Assembly (NCBI RefSeq): GCF_900116765.1
Contig: NZ_UETC01000001.1
Span: forward strand, 248,001-312,000
Source of the DNA: Jannaschia seohaensis
Lineage (GTDB): Bacteria > Pseudomonadota > Alphaproteobacteria > Rhodobacterales > Rhodobacteraceae
DNA length: 64,000 nucleotides
Direction: 5' to 3'
The translations under genes and the position numbers were made by a program. The notes beneath the pieces are model-generated. The model searched no databases and was not told the origin of the DNA. It saw only the letters and a program-made list of their open reading frames with translations. Positions 8,611 to 15,995 of this stretch are shown here, piece after piece (within the stretch, counting starts at the first letter, position 1; the number at the start of each line of letters is the position of its first letter).

Positions 8611-9392
8611 CCGTCCGCTCCGACGCCGGGATGCGCCTGCGACAGAGCGCCCGTCACGACCGCGCGGCGGGTGGGCGCGGCGGGCGCCTCGGGCGGCGGC
8701 GCCAGTTCCGCCTCGCGGGCGGCGCGGATATCGGTGGCGCGGTCGGTGCCTGCGCGGTGGGCGGGGTCGAAGAGCGCCCGCATCACCGCCTCGGCCACCT
8801 CGACCGCGCTGGCCTGGTCCTTGAACTGCCCCATCGGCGAGAACAGCGAGCAGGCCTTGTAGCCGCCGATCTGCTCGCGGGTGTTCTGGATGAACTCGTA
8901 GGCCCCGGAGGGGAAGTCGATCACCTCCTTCTCGCCCGCGATCAGATCCGACCAGTCGTCGCCATCGGGCAGCAGGATCAGGTTCATGAACCACTGGCTG
9001 ACCAGCACGCCCAGGAGGTTCCCCTGATGGGCGCGGAAGCCCACGGCCTGCACCTTGAGCGCCTTGTTGACGATCGGCACGTCGCGCATCTTGCCGTGGA
9101 AGACCTCGGTGAAGTCGGCCACGAGCCGGTCGGTGACGGCCTTGACGCGGGCCGCCTCGCGCAGGGCGTCGGCCCCCGCGTCGGACAGGACCATGAATTG
9201 CGACTTGTCACCCGAGCAGGTCGGGCAGGACCAGTCATGCGGCAGGTCGGTGAAGGGTGTGCCCGGTTCGACCTGACGGAAATCGTCCCCCTGGGCTGGA
9301 TCGTAGGGCGTCCAGCAGATCTTGCACTCCATGATCGCCTGGGGGCTGATCCGGTCCTTGGCGCCCAGGAAGCTGCCTTCGAAGCCGCTCAT
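8583..9392 (-). CDS. hupJ: Hydrogenase assembly protein HupJ: rubredoxin-HybE fusion
   Basis: This 269-residue protein joins a rubredoxin (Cys23-x2-Cys26 in [10 protein letters not shown] and Cys56-x2-Cys59 in WSCPTCSGD) to a HybE/HupJ-type chaperone domain ([21 protein letters not shown], then [17 protein letters not shown] and [19 protein letters not shown]). HybE-type proteins assist hydrogenase small- and large-subunit maturation; the rubredoxin is thought to protect or provide electrons during aerobic or microaerobic assembly. In R. leguminosarum these are separate genes (hupI, hupJ), in R. capsulatus they are fused as here. The start overlaps the hupH stop (ATGA). The C-terminal tail (about 45 residues) is alanine/proline-rich and low in complexity. 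No damage is seen. Confidence 0.9.
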   Translation of the reverse strand: MSGFEGSFLGAKDRISPQAIMECKICWTPYDPAQGDDFRQVEPGTPFTDLPHDWSCPTCSGDKSQFMVLSDAGADALREAARVKAVTDRLVADFTEVFHGKMRDVPIVNKALKVQAVGFRAHQGNLLGVLVSQWFMNLILLPDGDDWSDLIAGEKEVIDFPSGAYEFIQNTREQIGGYKACSLFSPMGQFKDQASAVEVAEAVMRALFDPAHRAGTDRATDIRAAREAELAPPPEAPAAPTRRAVVTGALSQAHPGVGADGCWTQATLP

Positions 9393-10210
9393 CGGATCGC
9401 CTCCAGCACGTCGCGCAGGCGTTCGGCGCTGTCCATCAGATCCTCCAGCCCGGCCTGGGCGACCTCGGGCATGTCGGTGACTTCGAACGTGTCTAGGATC
9501 AGGCTGTCCATCGAGTTGAAGAACTGCACCCGCCAGACATGGGGCAGCGCCGTCGCCCGGCAGCGGCAGTTGCCGTAGCCCCGCGACAGAATGTCGGTCG
9601 CGCCCTGGCCCAGCCGCGTCTCCAGCCAGGCGAGATCGCCCTCGGTATGCGGCAGGAGCGTCAGGTTGACGACATGCAGATCCGCGGAGTTGTGGCCCGC
9701 CGATTTGTCGTGAAGCTCTGCCAGCAGCGACGGGGCGTTGAAGACGCTCGCGTCCTTGGGCAGGTCGCGGGCGGGGAGGATCGGCTCGAAGGCGCGGCTG
9801 CGGGCGGCCTGGGGCACACGGCCCACCTCGATGGCGTCGAGCCCAGGGCCGGTGACGCCCCAGAGGCCGGCGAAGACGCTCTCCTGCACCGCGAGGGCGG
9901 GCAGGCCGCGGATTTTCATGGCGACTTCGCCCTCGCCAATGGTCTCGGCGACGAGGCGGCGGTTGGCGGGATCCAGACCGCGCAGGTCGACGGTCTCGTT
10001 GGCGCCGCCCTTGGCGACCCGGTCGGCGGCCTCCACGAGGCTCGTCAGCAGGGCCAGAGCGGGGGCCAGGCCCTCCGCGTCGTCGATCTCGGGCAGGCGG
10101 GCCGTGTAGGTCCGCATGTCGCCCGGAAGCTCCATATAGGCCAGCTCATTGTCCGGCTCGGGTTGGGAGCCGGGGCCGAAGCCGATGGGGGGCAGTTGGA
10201 AATTGTCCAT
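9389..10210 (-). CDS. hupH: Hydrogenase expression/formation protein HupH (HyaF family)
   Basis: HupH belongs to the HyaF/HupH family, which is needed for making an active uptake hydrogenase and is linked to small-subunit maturation. The protein starts MDNFQLPPIGFGPGSQ and is 273 residues, close to family length. Family-typical segments are AYMELPGDMRTY near residue 25, GEVAMKIRG and VQESVFAGLWGV in the middle, and the C-terminal ILSRGYGNCRCRATALPHVW followed by VQFFNSMDSLILDTFEV. The open frame reaches further upstream, but that part is hupG in another frame; the chosen ATG is 5 bases after the hupG stop. Confidence 0.9.
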   Translation of the reverse strand: MDNFQLPPIGFGPGSQPEPDNELAYMELPGDMRTYTARLPEIDDAEGLAPALALLTSLVEAADRVAKGGANETVDLRGLDPANRRLVAETIGEGEVAMKIRGLPALAVQESVFAGLWGVTGPGLDAIEVGRVPQAARSRAFEPILPARDLPKDASVFNAPSLLAELHDKSAGHNSADLHVVNLTLLPHTEGDLAWLETRLGQGATDILSRGYGNCRCRATALPHVWRVQFFNSMDSLILDTFEVTDMPEVAQAGLEDLMDSAERLRDVLEAIR

Positions 10211-10215
10211 GGGGC

Positions 10216-10596
10216 TCACTCCGCGGCGACGGGGGTGGAGGTCAGATGCGACAGGCGGGCGACATAGTCGTCCCAGTCGCGCACCTTGGGGATGCCGCCG
10301 ACCATCCGGCCGTCGCGGAACACGATGAGGGACGGCGTCTTGAAGACGACCGTCTCCTTGCGGAGCGCTTCCTCCATCGCGTCGCCCGCCACGGCGCAGT
10401 CGAAGCGGCGCTGGAAGGCGGCGTGCAGTTCCGGCAAGATCACGGCGACATCGGCGCTCTCGAGATTGCGCTTGGGGTCGCCGGGGACGAAGACGACATG
10501 CAGGCCGGGCCGCGAGGCCCATGCGGCGCAGGCTTCCAGCGTCTCGAAGCGGGGATATCCCAGCTCACTCGTCAGGCGGTCGATCAGGGGGTGCAT
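10216..10596 (-). CDS. hupG: Thioredoxin-like hydrogenase chaperone HupG (HyaE family)
   Basis: HupG/HyaE proteins have a thioredoxin fold without the redox cysteine pair and bind the twin-arginine leader of the hydrogenase small subunit before export. The 126 residues contain the fold-typical HVVFVPGDPKRNLESADVAV, VAGDAMEEALRKE and TPSLIVFRDGRMVGGI stretches. No CxxC is present, as is normal in this family. The gene lies between hupF (12-base gap) and hupH (5-base gap). Its natural client, the HupS leader, is frameshifted in this sequence. Confidence 0.88.
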   Translation of the reverse strand: MHPLIDRLTSELGYPRFETLEACAAWASRPGLHVVFVPGDPKRNLESADVAVILPELHAAFQRRFDCAVAGDAMEEALRKETVVFKTPSLIVFRDGRMVGGIPKVRDWDDYVARLSHLTSTPVAAE

Positions 10597-10608
10597 GGGG
10601 TCTCCTCC

Positions 10609-10929
10609 TCAGGCGGTCGTCTTGCCCGCGCTCTGCGCGGCGGCGAGATGGGGGGGCAGGCTTGGCGTGCGGGCGTGGAGGTCGGCGAACGCGCCATTCC
10701 CGTCGCCCCCCGCCATGACGGAGCGCAAGCCCTCCAGCGCATCGGCGATCAGCCGGGCCTCGTCCGCCGAGATCACTTCGCGGGCGCAGCCTAGCTGGGT
10801 CAGCACCCAGGTGCCGGGGGCGAGCGGGCCGGTCAGCGTCAGGTCGATCAGGTGCTCGGCGGTGCCGTCGGTGGCCCGGCCGGCGATGCCATCCTGGCCG
10901 AGCACTTGCATGGGGACGCCTACGCACAT
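10609..10929 (-). CDS. hupF: HypC-family hydrogenase chaperone HupF
   Basis: HupF is the second HypC-type chaperone in the cluster. It binds the HupL precursor and is reported in rhizobia to protect hydrogenase in the presence of oxygen. The start MCVGVPMQVLGQDG has the essential Cys2 after Met removal; eight codons in frame upstream are ignored because Cys must be residue 2. The core strand APGTWVLTQLGCAREVI matches HypC. It is 106 residues, longer than HypC, with a C-terminal extension typical for HupF. It lies between hupD and hupG on the same strand. Confidence 0.9.
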   Translation of the reverse strand: MCVGVPMQVLGQDGIAGRATDGTAEHLIDLTLTGPLAPGTWVLTQLGCAREVISADEARLIADALEGLRSVMAGGDGNGAFADLHARTPSLPPHLAAAQSAGKTTA

Positions 10930-10956
10930 TTGCGGCCCTCCGGTTCGGCTCACATC

Positions 10957-11565
10957 TCAGTCGGCCTGGGCCGGGAAGAACCGGGCGTCGCCGGTGCGAC
11001 AGGCCTCGGCCTCGGACGGCCGGCCCGCCTCGTAGGTATCGTGGCGGATGGAGGCATCGGCCAACTCGCCCTGCGTGGTGCCTTCGGTCGAGGGAAAGCC
11101 CCGCTCGGCCAGGAAGCGCACGGCGATCTCGACCGCCTCGGGGATGCGCGCGGCGACGGGGGCGCGGAGGTCGCCGCCGTAATCCTCCAACTCCTCCGGC
11201 TGGCAGCCGATCAGAAGCAGCGTCTCGGGGCAGTAGCCCATCAGCTCGGCCGTCGCGATCACGTCCTGAAAGCCGGTCTGATGCAGCGACATCTTCTTGG
11301 CCCCCAGAAAGCGGGGCACCTCGTCGCCCTCGACGATCTTCATGTCGCCGGGGGTGAGGCCGTAATCGACCGCGTCGAACACGACCAGCACGTTGGCGGC
11401 CTCCAGGAAGGGCAGCAGATAGAGCCCCTGCGTGCCGCCATCGAGCAGCGTCACCTCGGGGCCGAAAGCGCGGGTGGCGGCGAGATGCTCGACGCAGCGG
11501 ACGCCGAAGCCCTCGTCGGCCCAGAGCACGTTGCCGATGCCCAGGATGAGCGCGGTGTCGGTCAT
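10957..11565 (-). CDS. hupD: Hydrogenase maturation endopeptidase HupD
   Basis: HupD is the nickel-dependent endopeptidase that removes the C-terminal tail of HupL after the active-site metal is in place. The start ILGIGNVLWADEGFG carries the metal-binding Glu; LVVFDAVDYG carries the Asp; KKMSLHQTGFQDVI carries the His. At 202 residues it matches family length. A good ribosome site (GGAGGAG-like) precedes the ATG. Its predicted cleavage target is visible in hup[11 protein letters not shown] followed by a 16-residue tail. HupV, which lacks such a tail, would not be a substrate. Upstream lies a 275-base AT-rich gap, so the gene probably starts a transcript or follows a processed junction. Confidence 0.93.
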   Translation of the reverse strand: MTDTALILGIGNVLWADEGFGVRCVEHLAATRAFGPEVTLLDGGTQGLYLLPFLEAANVLVVFDAVDYGLTPGDMKIVEGDEVPRFLGAKKMSLHQTGFQDVIATAELMGYCPETLLLIGCQPEELEDYGGDLRAPVAARIPEAVEIAVRFLAERGFPSTEGTTQGELADASIRHDTYEAGRPSEAEACRTGDARFFPAQAD

Positions 11566-11840
11566 TCGGGTCTCCTCCTTCTCGGTGCGCTCTCTCCCGG
11601 AGGCGCGGCGTTGCCATCGAACTTACCGGAGGAAGGGCGAATTGGCCGGAGAATGACCGGAGCGGCTGGAGTCGAGTAAAACTAAATTATTACAGTAATT
11701 AAGGAGGAATATTGCGGGTTGCGTGAGATGCCAAAATGGCTGAACGATTGTCACTTGTCGGAAAAAAGCGACAGATAGATTTCCATAACGCAAGACGGGC
11801 GCCGCAGCGCCCATCCACTCCGCCGACGAATCGGAAGGGC
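11566..11840 (-). promoter_or_regulatory. AT-rich spacer between hupC and hupD, possible internal promoter
   Basis: This 275-base gap is the largest within the hydrogenase operon and contains no reading frame that looks like a gene. On the minus strand the order is: hupC stop, a 6-bp GC hairpin (11797-11812), then a markedly AT-rich stretch (about 11675-11790) in otherwise GC-rich DNA. That stretch includes a short perfect inverted repeat, TGTCG-8-CGACA around 11756-11773, and a palindrome ATTACAGTAAT at 11688-11698. Such a stretch could hold an internal promoter or an IHF-type bending site for hupDFGHJK-hyp transcription. No clear FNR box (TTGAT-N4-ATCAA) was found. Confidence 0.4.
11797..11812 (-). 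terminator. Candidate hairpin after hupC
   Basis: A perfect GGGCGC/GCGCCC stem with a 4-base loop lies about 30 bases beyond the hupC stop. There is no T-run directly behind it on the minus strand, so it may be a weak terminator or an mRNA-stabilising hairpin that separates the abundant hupSLC message from the maturation genes. Confidence 0.3.
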
Positions 11841-12623
11841 TCAATCCACCCGGTCGTCCTTGAACGTGCGCGTCCCCGAGATCATCGTCGACACCATGGA
11901 CTGGCGGCTCATGATGTCCTCGCGGATGGCGGCGTAGATGTGGATCATCATGAAGACGACGATGAACCACATGCCCAGATGGTGGGCCTGGTACAGCACC
12001 ATCGTGTTGCCGACCCAGGCGATCAGCGGCCCGAACAGCATGTCCGCCCAGGATCCCTGGCCCAGACCTTCGGCATAGAGCGCGAAGCCGGTCACGGTCA
12101 TGAAGGTCATGCCCACGGTCATGAACATGAACATCGCGACCTGCGCGAGCGGGTTGTGGCCCAAATATTTCCGGGGCTCGGAGTCGAGGAACATGTACCA
12201 GCGTGCCTCGAACCAGACTTCCTCCCACCAGTCCTTGCGCCAGAACGGGATGTAGAACATCTGCCGCGCATGGCTGTTGCCCGCGAAGGCCCAGTAGATG
12301 CGGCCGAAGAAGCCCACGGTCATCACCATGGCCGCCGCGAAATGGGCGAAGCGGATATAGCCGAAGAGGAACTGATGCGTGGCCTCCCCCATCTCGATGG
12401 AAGGGAGCGGCGAGCCGATCAGGTAGCCGGTCACGCAGAGCGTCAGGATTGCGGCCGCGTTGATCCAGTGCCAGAGCCGCACCGGCACCTCGTAGACATA
12501 GACCGAGGTGGCGCGTCTGACCGTGGCGCGGTCGGCATCGGTGGCGTCGCGGGTGAGCGGCGAGGTCGAGTAGACATCGACCCGTCCGCCCGCCGATGCG
12601 GGGGCGGGGACGTTATCCTTCAT
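11841..12623 (-). CDS. hupC: Ni/Fe-hydrogenase b-type cytochrome subunit HupC
   Basis: HupC is the diheme cytochrome b that anchors HupSL in the membrane and passes electrons from H2 to the quinone pool. The 260-residue protein has the four expected membrane helices, with heme-binding histidines in VPVRLWHWINAAAILTL, FAHFAAAMVMTVGFFGRIYW and YQAHHLGMWFIVVFMMIHIY. The conserved loop SHARQMFYIPFWRKDWWEEV is present. About 35 residues precede the first recognisable segment; the ATG at 12623 overlaps the small upstream gene by 11 bases. The gene is intact, unlike those for its partners hupS and hupL. Confidence 0.95.
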   Translation of the reverse strand: MKDNVPAPASAGGRVDVYSTSPLTRDATDADRATVRRATSVYVYEVPVRLWHWINAAAILTLCVTGYLIGSPLPSIEMGEATHQFLFGYIRFAHFAAAMVMTVGFFGRIYWAFAGNSHARQMFYIPFWRKDWWEEVWFEARWYMFLDSEPRKYLGHNPLAQVAMFMFMTVGMTFMTVTGFALYAEGLGQGSWADMLFGPLIAWVGNTMVLYQAHHLGMWFIVVFMMIHIYAAIREDIMSRQSMVSTMISGTRTFKDDRVD

Positions 12624-12882
12624 CGCGCACCCCCCGGAGGGCGACCAGGGCGGCCACCGCGATCAGGGCGATCCCCAGAACGAGGCCATGGGCCGAGGCG
12701 TGGGCCGCCTGGGACAGGGGGGCATGGCCGCCATGGGCGAGCGCCGCGCCGGGGGAGAGGAGCGCGAGGGCGGCGGCGAGGACGACCCGCCCCGGCCCTG
12801 CGCCGGGGCCTCTGACGGCACCGGGTGCGCGGGGGGGGGAGGTCCCGGCGCAAGGCCGGGACGCGAAGGTCTGCTTGGTCAT
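12613..12882 (-). CDS. Small membrane protein between hupL and hupC
   Basis: An 89-residue frame starts at an ATG preceded by AGGAGAGAG, ends 11 bases inside hupC and begins 14 bases after hupL, so it is probably translated with the operon. It has a low-complexity Pro/Gly/Arg-rich N-terminus (residues 1-31), a hydrophobic segment VVLAAALALLSPGAALAHGG that resembles a cleavable signal or a membrane helix, a short His-containing linker (AHGGHAP, AAHASAH) and a second helix LVLGIALIAVAALVALRG. I do not recognise a family. It is much shorter than HupE/UreJ nickel permeases (about 190 residues). A small accessory helix of the HupC membrane anchor is one possibility. Confidence 0.6.
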   Translation of the reverse strand: MTKQTFASRPCAGTSPPRAPGAVRGPGAGPGRVVLAAALALLSPGAALAHGGHAPLSQAAHASAHGLVLGIALIAVAALVALRGVRDEG

Positions 12883-12895
12883 GTCTCTCTCCTCC

Positions 12896-14694
12896 TCAGC
12901 GGACCTTGACGACGGTGGCAAGCTTGTCGCCGTCGGGCGACATGACGTGGGTCGAACAGGCGAGGCAGGGGTCGAAACTGTGTAGCGTGCGCAGCACCTC
13001 CACCGGCTCCTCGGGGCGCTCGACCACGGTGTTCATCAGGCTGGCCTCGAAGGGGCCGATATTGCCGGCCGTATCGCGGGGCGAGCCGTTCCAGGTGGTC
13101 GGCACGACGCATTGGTAATTGTCGATCCGCCCCTCCTTGACGCGCACCCAATGGCCCAGCGCGCCGCGCGGCGCTTCGGTCATGCCGACGCCCTTGGCCT
13201 CGGCGGGCCAGGTCGAGGGATCCCACTTGGCGATGTTCGCCGTGCTCTGGTCGCCGTTCATCACGTTGCGCACCAGCTTGTCGAAGAAGTGCTTTTGCAG
13301 CCGTCCGCAATATTCCGACTCGAGCGCCCGCGCCGCAGTGCGCCCCAGGGTCGAGAACACGGCCTCCAGCGGCAGGTCCATCGTCTTGAGCAGGCCGTCG
13401 ACCTGATCCTTGATGTCTTCGTGGCCCTTGGCGTAGCCGATCACGTAGCGGGCGAGCGGGCCGACCTCCATCGCGTGGCCGCGCCAGCGGGGCGCCTTGA
13501 TCCAGGAGTATTTGGCCGCCTCGTCGAGCTGCTCGATATGGGTCTTGGTGCCCTTGTGGTTCGGTCCCAGCTCGAAATTGGCCTCGGTGACGCCGTCCCA
13601 GGGATGCAGGCCCTTCCCGGGCTCTCCGTAGGTAGACCAGGAATGATCCACAAATTCCTGCACCTGCTCGGTGTCGCGCACGTCCACGTCGTGCACCGTG
13701 CTCAGGTCGCCATTGATGATCGCGCCGCGCGGGAGGTGCAGCTGTTCGGCGGAGAAGTCGTTCGGATGCTCGGGGATGTCGCCATAGGCGAGGCAGGCCT
13801 GCGACGACAGGCCCCCGCCATAGAGCCAGGTCTTGTAGAAGCCGCCGATGGCGATCACGTCCGGGATATAGACATTCTTGTTGAACTCGATGCACTTGTC
13901 GACGATCGACGACACTAGGTTCAGCCGCTCCATGTTGATCGCGCCGGTCGCGCCCACGCCGTCGATATTGATCGGGCAGGGCACGCCGCCGACCAGCCAG
14001 TTCGGATGTGGGTTCTTGCCGCCGAAGACGGCATGCACCTTCACGATCTCCTTCTGGAGGTCGAGCGCCTCCAGGTAGTGGGTCGTGGCCATCAGGTCCG
14101 CCTCGGGCGGCAGCTTATAGGCCGGGTTGTCCCAATAGCCGTTCTTGAAGAGGCCGAGCTGGCCGGATTCCACGAACTTCTTCAGCCGGTTCTGAACATC
14201 GCGGAAATAGCCGGGGGGGACGACAGCGGGTGGCTGGGCGACACGGCCTGTTGCAACTCGCTGGTCGCCTTCGGGTCCGCGCGCAGCGCGTTGACCGGGT
14301 TGACCCAGTCCAGCGCGTGCAAGTGATAGAAATGCACGATGTGGTCGTGGATCTGCAGGTTGAGCTGCATGATATTGCGGATCGAGTTCGCGATGTCCGG
14401 GATGGTGATCCCCAGCGCGTCCTCGATCGCCCGCACACTGGTCAGGGCGTGGGTGCCGGTGCAGACGCCGCAGATTCTCTCGGTGAAGGCCCAGGCGTCG
14501 CGGGGGTCGCGGCCTTTCAAAATCACTTCGAGTCCCCGCCACATTGTGCCGGTGGAGACCGCGTTGGTGATCATGTTGTTCTCGTCGACATTCACCTCGC
14601 AGCGCATATGCCCCTCGATCCGGGTCACGGGGTCGATGACGACGCGCTTGGTGGTGTTGTCGAGGGTGTAGCCGTTGGGCGTCTGGATCGCCAT
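12896..14694 (-). pseudogene. hupL: Uptake [NiFe]-hydrogenase large subunit HupL, single frameshift
   Basis: HupL holds the [NiFe] centre that splits H2. The 5' part ([18 protein letters not shown]..., about 160 codons) carries [10 protein letters not shown] and the first ligand pair in [11 protein letters not shown] (Cys75, Cys78). The rest lies in another frame from [16 protein letters not shown] to the end, with the second ligand pair in [10 protein letters not shown] and a 16-residue C-terminal tail ([16 protein letters not shown]) for HupD cleavage. The frame changes at a run of seven G (14213-14219; C on the coding strand); eight would restore a continuous protein of about 598 residues that matches the family. 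All other conserved regions are intact. As written, translation would end about 170 codons in. It lies 3 bases after hupS. Confidence 0.93.
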
Positions 14695-14697
14695 GGA

Positions 14698-15797
14698 TCA
14701 GGCCTCCTCGTTCTCTGAGACTTTGGTTTGGGTCTTCTTCTGGGCCTGCTTGAGTGCGGAGATCGCGGCGTGGGCGGCGATGCCGCCCCCAACCACGCCC
14801 GCGGCGGCGAGGCCCACCTGGTCGGCATTCGCCTCGACCCCGAACTGCGTGAGGTCCGTCACCCGGTCGTAGAACGACCCCTGATCCCAGAACCCGTCCT
14901 CGGAGCAGCCGATGCAGCCATGGCCGGACTGGATCGGGAAGGACGCCCCCTCGTTCCAGCGCACCGTGGAGCAGGCGTTGTAGGTCGTCGGGCCCTTGCA
15001 GCCCATCTTGTAGAGGCAATAGCCCTTCCGCGCCCCGTCATCGTCCCATTCCTCGACGAACTGGCCCGCGTCGAAATGGGGACGGCGGTAGCATTTGTCG
15101 TGGATGCGCTGGGAATAGAACATCGCCGGGCGGCCCTGGCGGTCGAGTTCGGGCAGGCGGTCGAAGGTCAGCATGTAGGTGATGACGCCGGTCATCACCT
15201 CGGCGATGGGCGGGCAGCCCGGCACCTTGATGATCGGCTTGTCGGTGATGACCTTGTGGACCGGCGTGGCCTGGGTCGGGTTCGGCTTGGCGGCCTGGAC
15301 GCAGCCATAGGAGGCGCAGGCTCCCCAAGAGATGACGGCCTTGGCGTGCTCGGCGGCTGTCTTGAGTTTCTCCACGAAGGGCTTGCCGCCGGAGATGCAG
15401 AACATGCCGTCCTCGGCCAGCGGCGGGTTGCCCTCGACCGCGAGGATGTAGTTGCCCTTGTAGCGCTCGATCGTGTCCATCATCGCCGCTTCGGCCTGGT
15501 GGCCCGCGGCGGCCATCAGCGTGTCGTCATAGTCCAGCGAAATCATGCTGAGGACCACGTCCTTGGCCAGCGGATGGGCCGAACGGATGAAGCTCTCGGA
15601 GCAGCAGGTGCATTCCAGCCCATGGACCCAGATGACCGGTGTGCGGGGCTTCGTTTCCATCGCATGGGCGATCTTGGGGACGAAGGCCGGGCCGAGGCCC
15701 AGCGCCGCCGCGGTCAGGGAGCAGTATTTCATGAAGCTGCGCCGGGTGATCCCCCCTGGCTGCGCATGACCTCGTAGAAGGTTTCGATCTGGTTCAA
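14698..15797 (-). CDS. hupS: Uptake [NiFe]-hydrogenase small subunit HupS, frameshift in the Tat leader
   Basis: HupS carries the three Fe-S clusters that relay electrons from HupL to HupC. The mature part is intact from [21 protein letters not shown] (proximal cluster) to [20 protein letters not shown] and the C-terminal membrane helix ([18 protein letters not shown]). The leader is split: [16 protein letters not shown] is in one frame starting at a TTG (15797) with a strong GGAGGAGGGC ribosome site, while [20 protein letters not shown] is in another. One added G in the run at 15751-15756 would give [10 protein letters not shown], the normal twin-arginine motif. As written, the ribosome would stop after about 22 codons; initiation at the internal ATG (15732) would give a protein without its Arg-Arg pair and therefore without Tat export. 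Confidence 0.92.
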
Positions 15798-15995
15798 GGC
15801 GGGCCCTCCTCCGGTTCGGGTGGGGCGCGCATGGGGTGCCCCCTCGGAGTCCAGCTTCTACGGTGTGCCGGTGTGTGCGGAAGCGATCTTGGCAGCCCTG
15901 GCGAAACGGCCGTAAGTCACCCGTAGGGCGGGGATTTTCCCCGCCGCCCCCGAATTGGGCCGGAAGCGGCGTAACCGGCTCGTCCGGTCTAGCAG
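15798..15995 (-). promoter_or_regulatory. hupSL promoter region
   Basis: This 198-base gap between hypF and hupS is where the HupR-dependent hupS promoter lies in R. capsulatus. It contains a perfect inverted repeat GGCGGGGA-TTT-TCCCCGCC at 15927-15945, about 50 bases after the hypF stop, which could terminate or attenuate the hupTUV-hypF transcript. No T-run follows it on the minus strand. I looked for the reported HupR target TTG-N5-CAA and found only an imperfect copy (TTGGGCCGGAA, 15955-15965), so the HupR site is not fixed from sequence. Confidence 0.5.

Noticed and set aside
15798-15995. Exact HupR binding site TTG-N5-CAA
   Set aside because: Only an imperfect match was found; not listed as a site.
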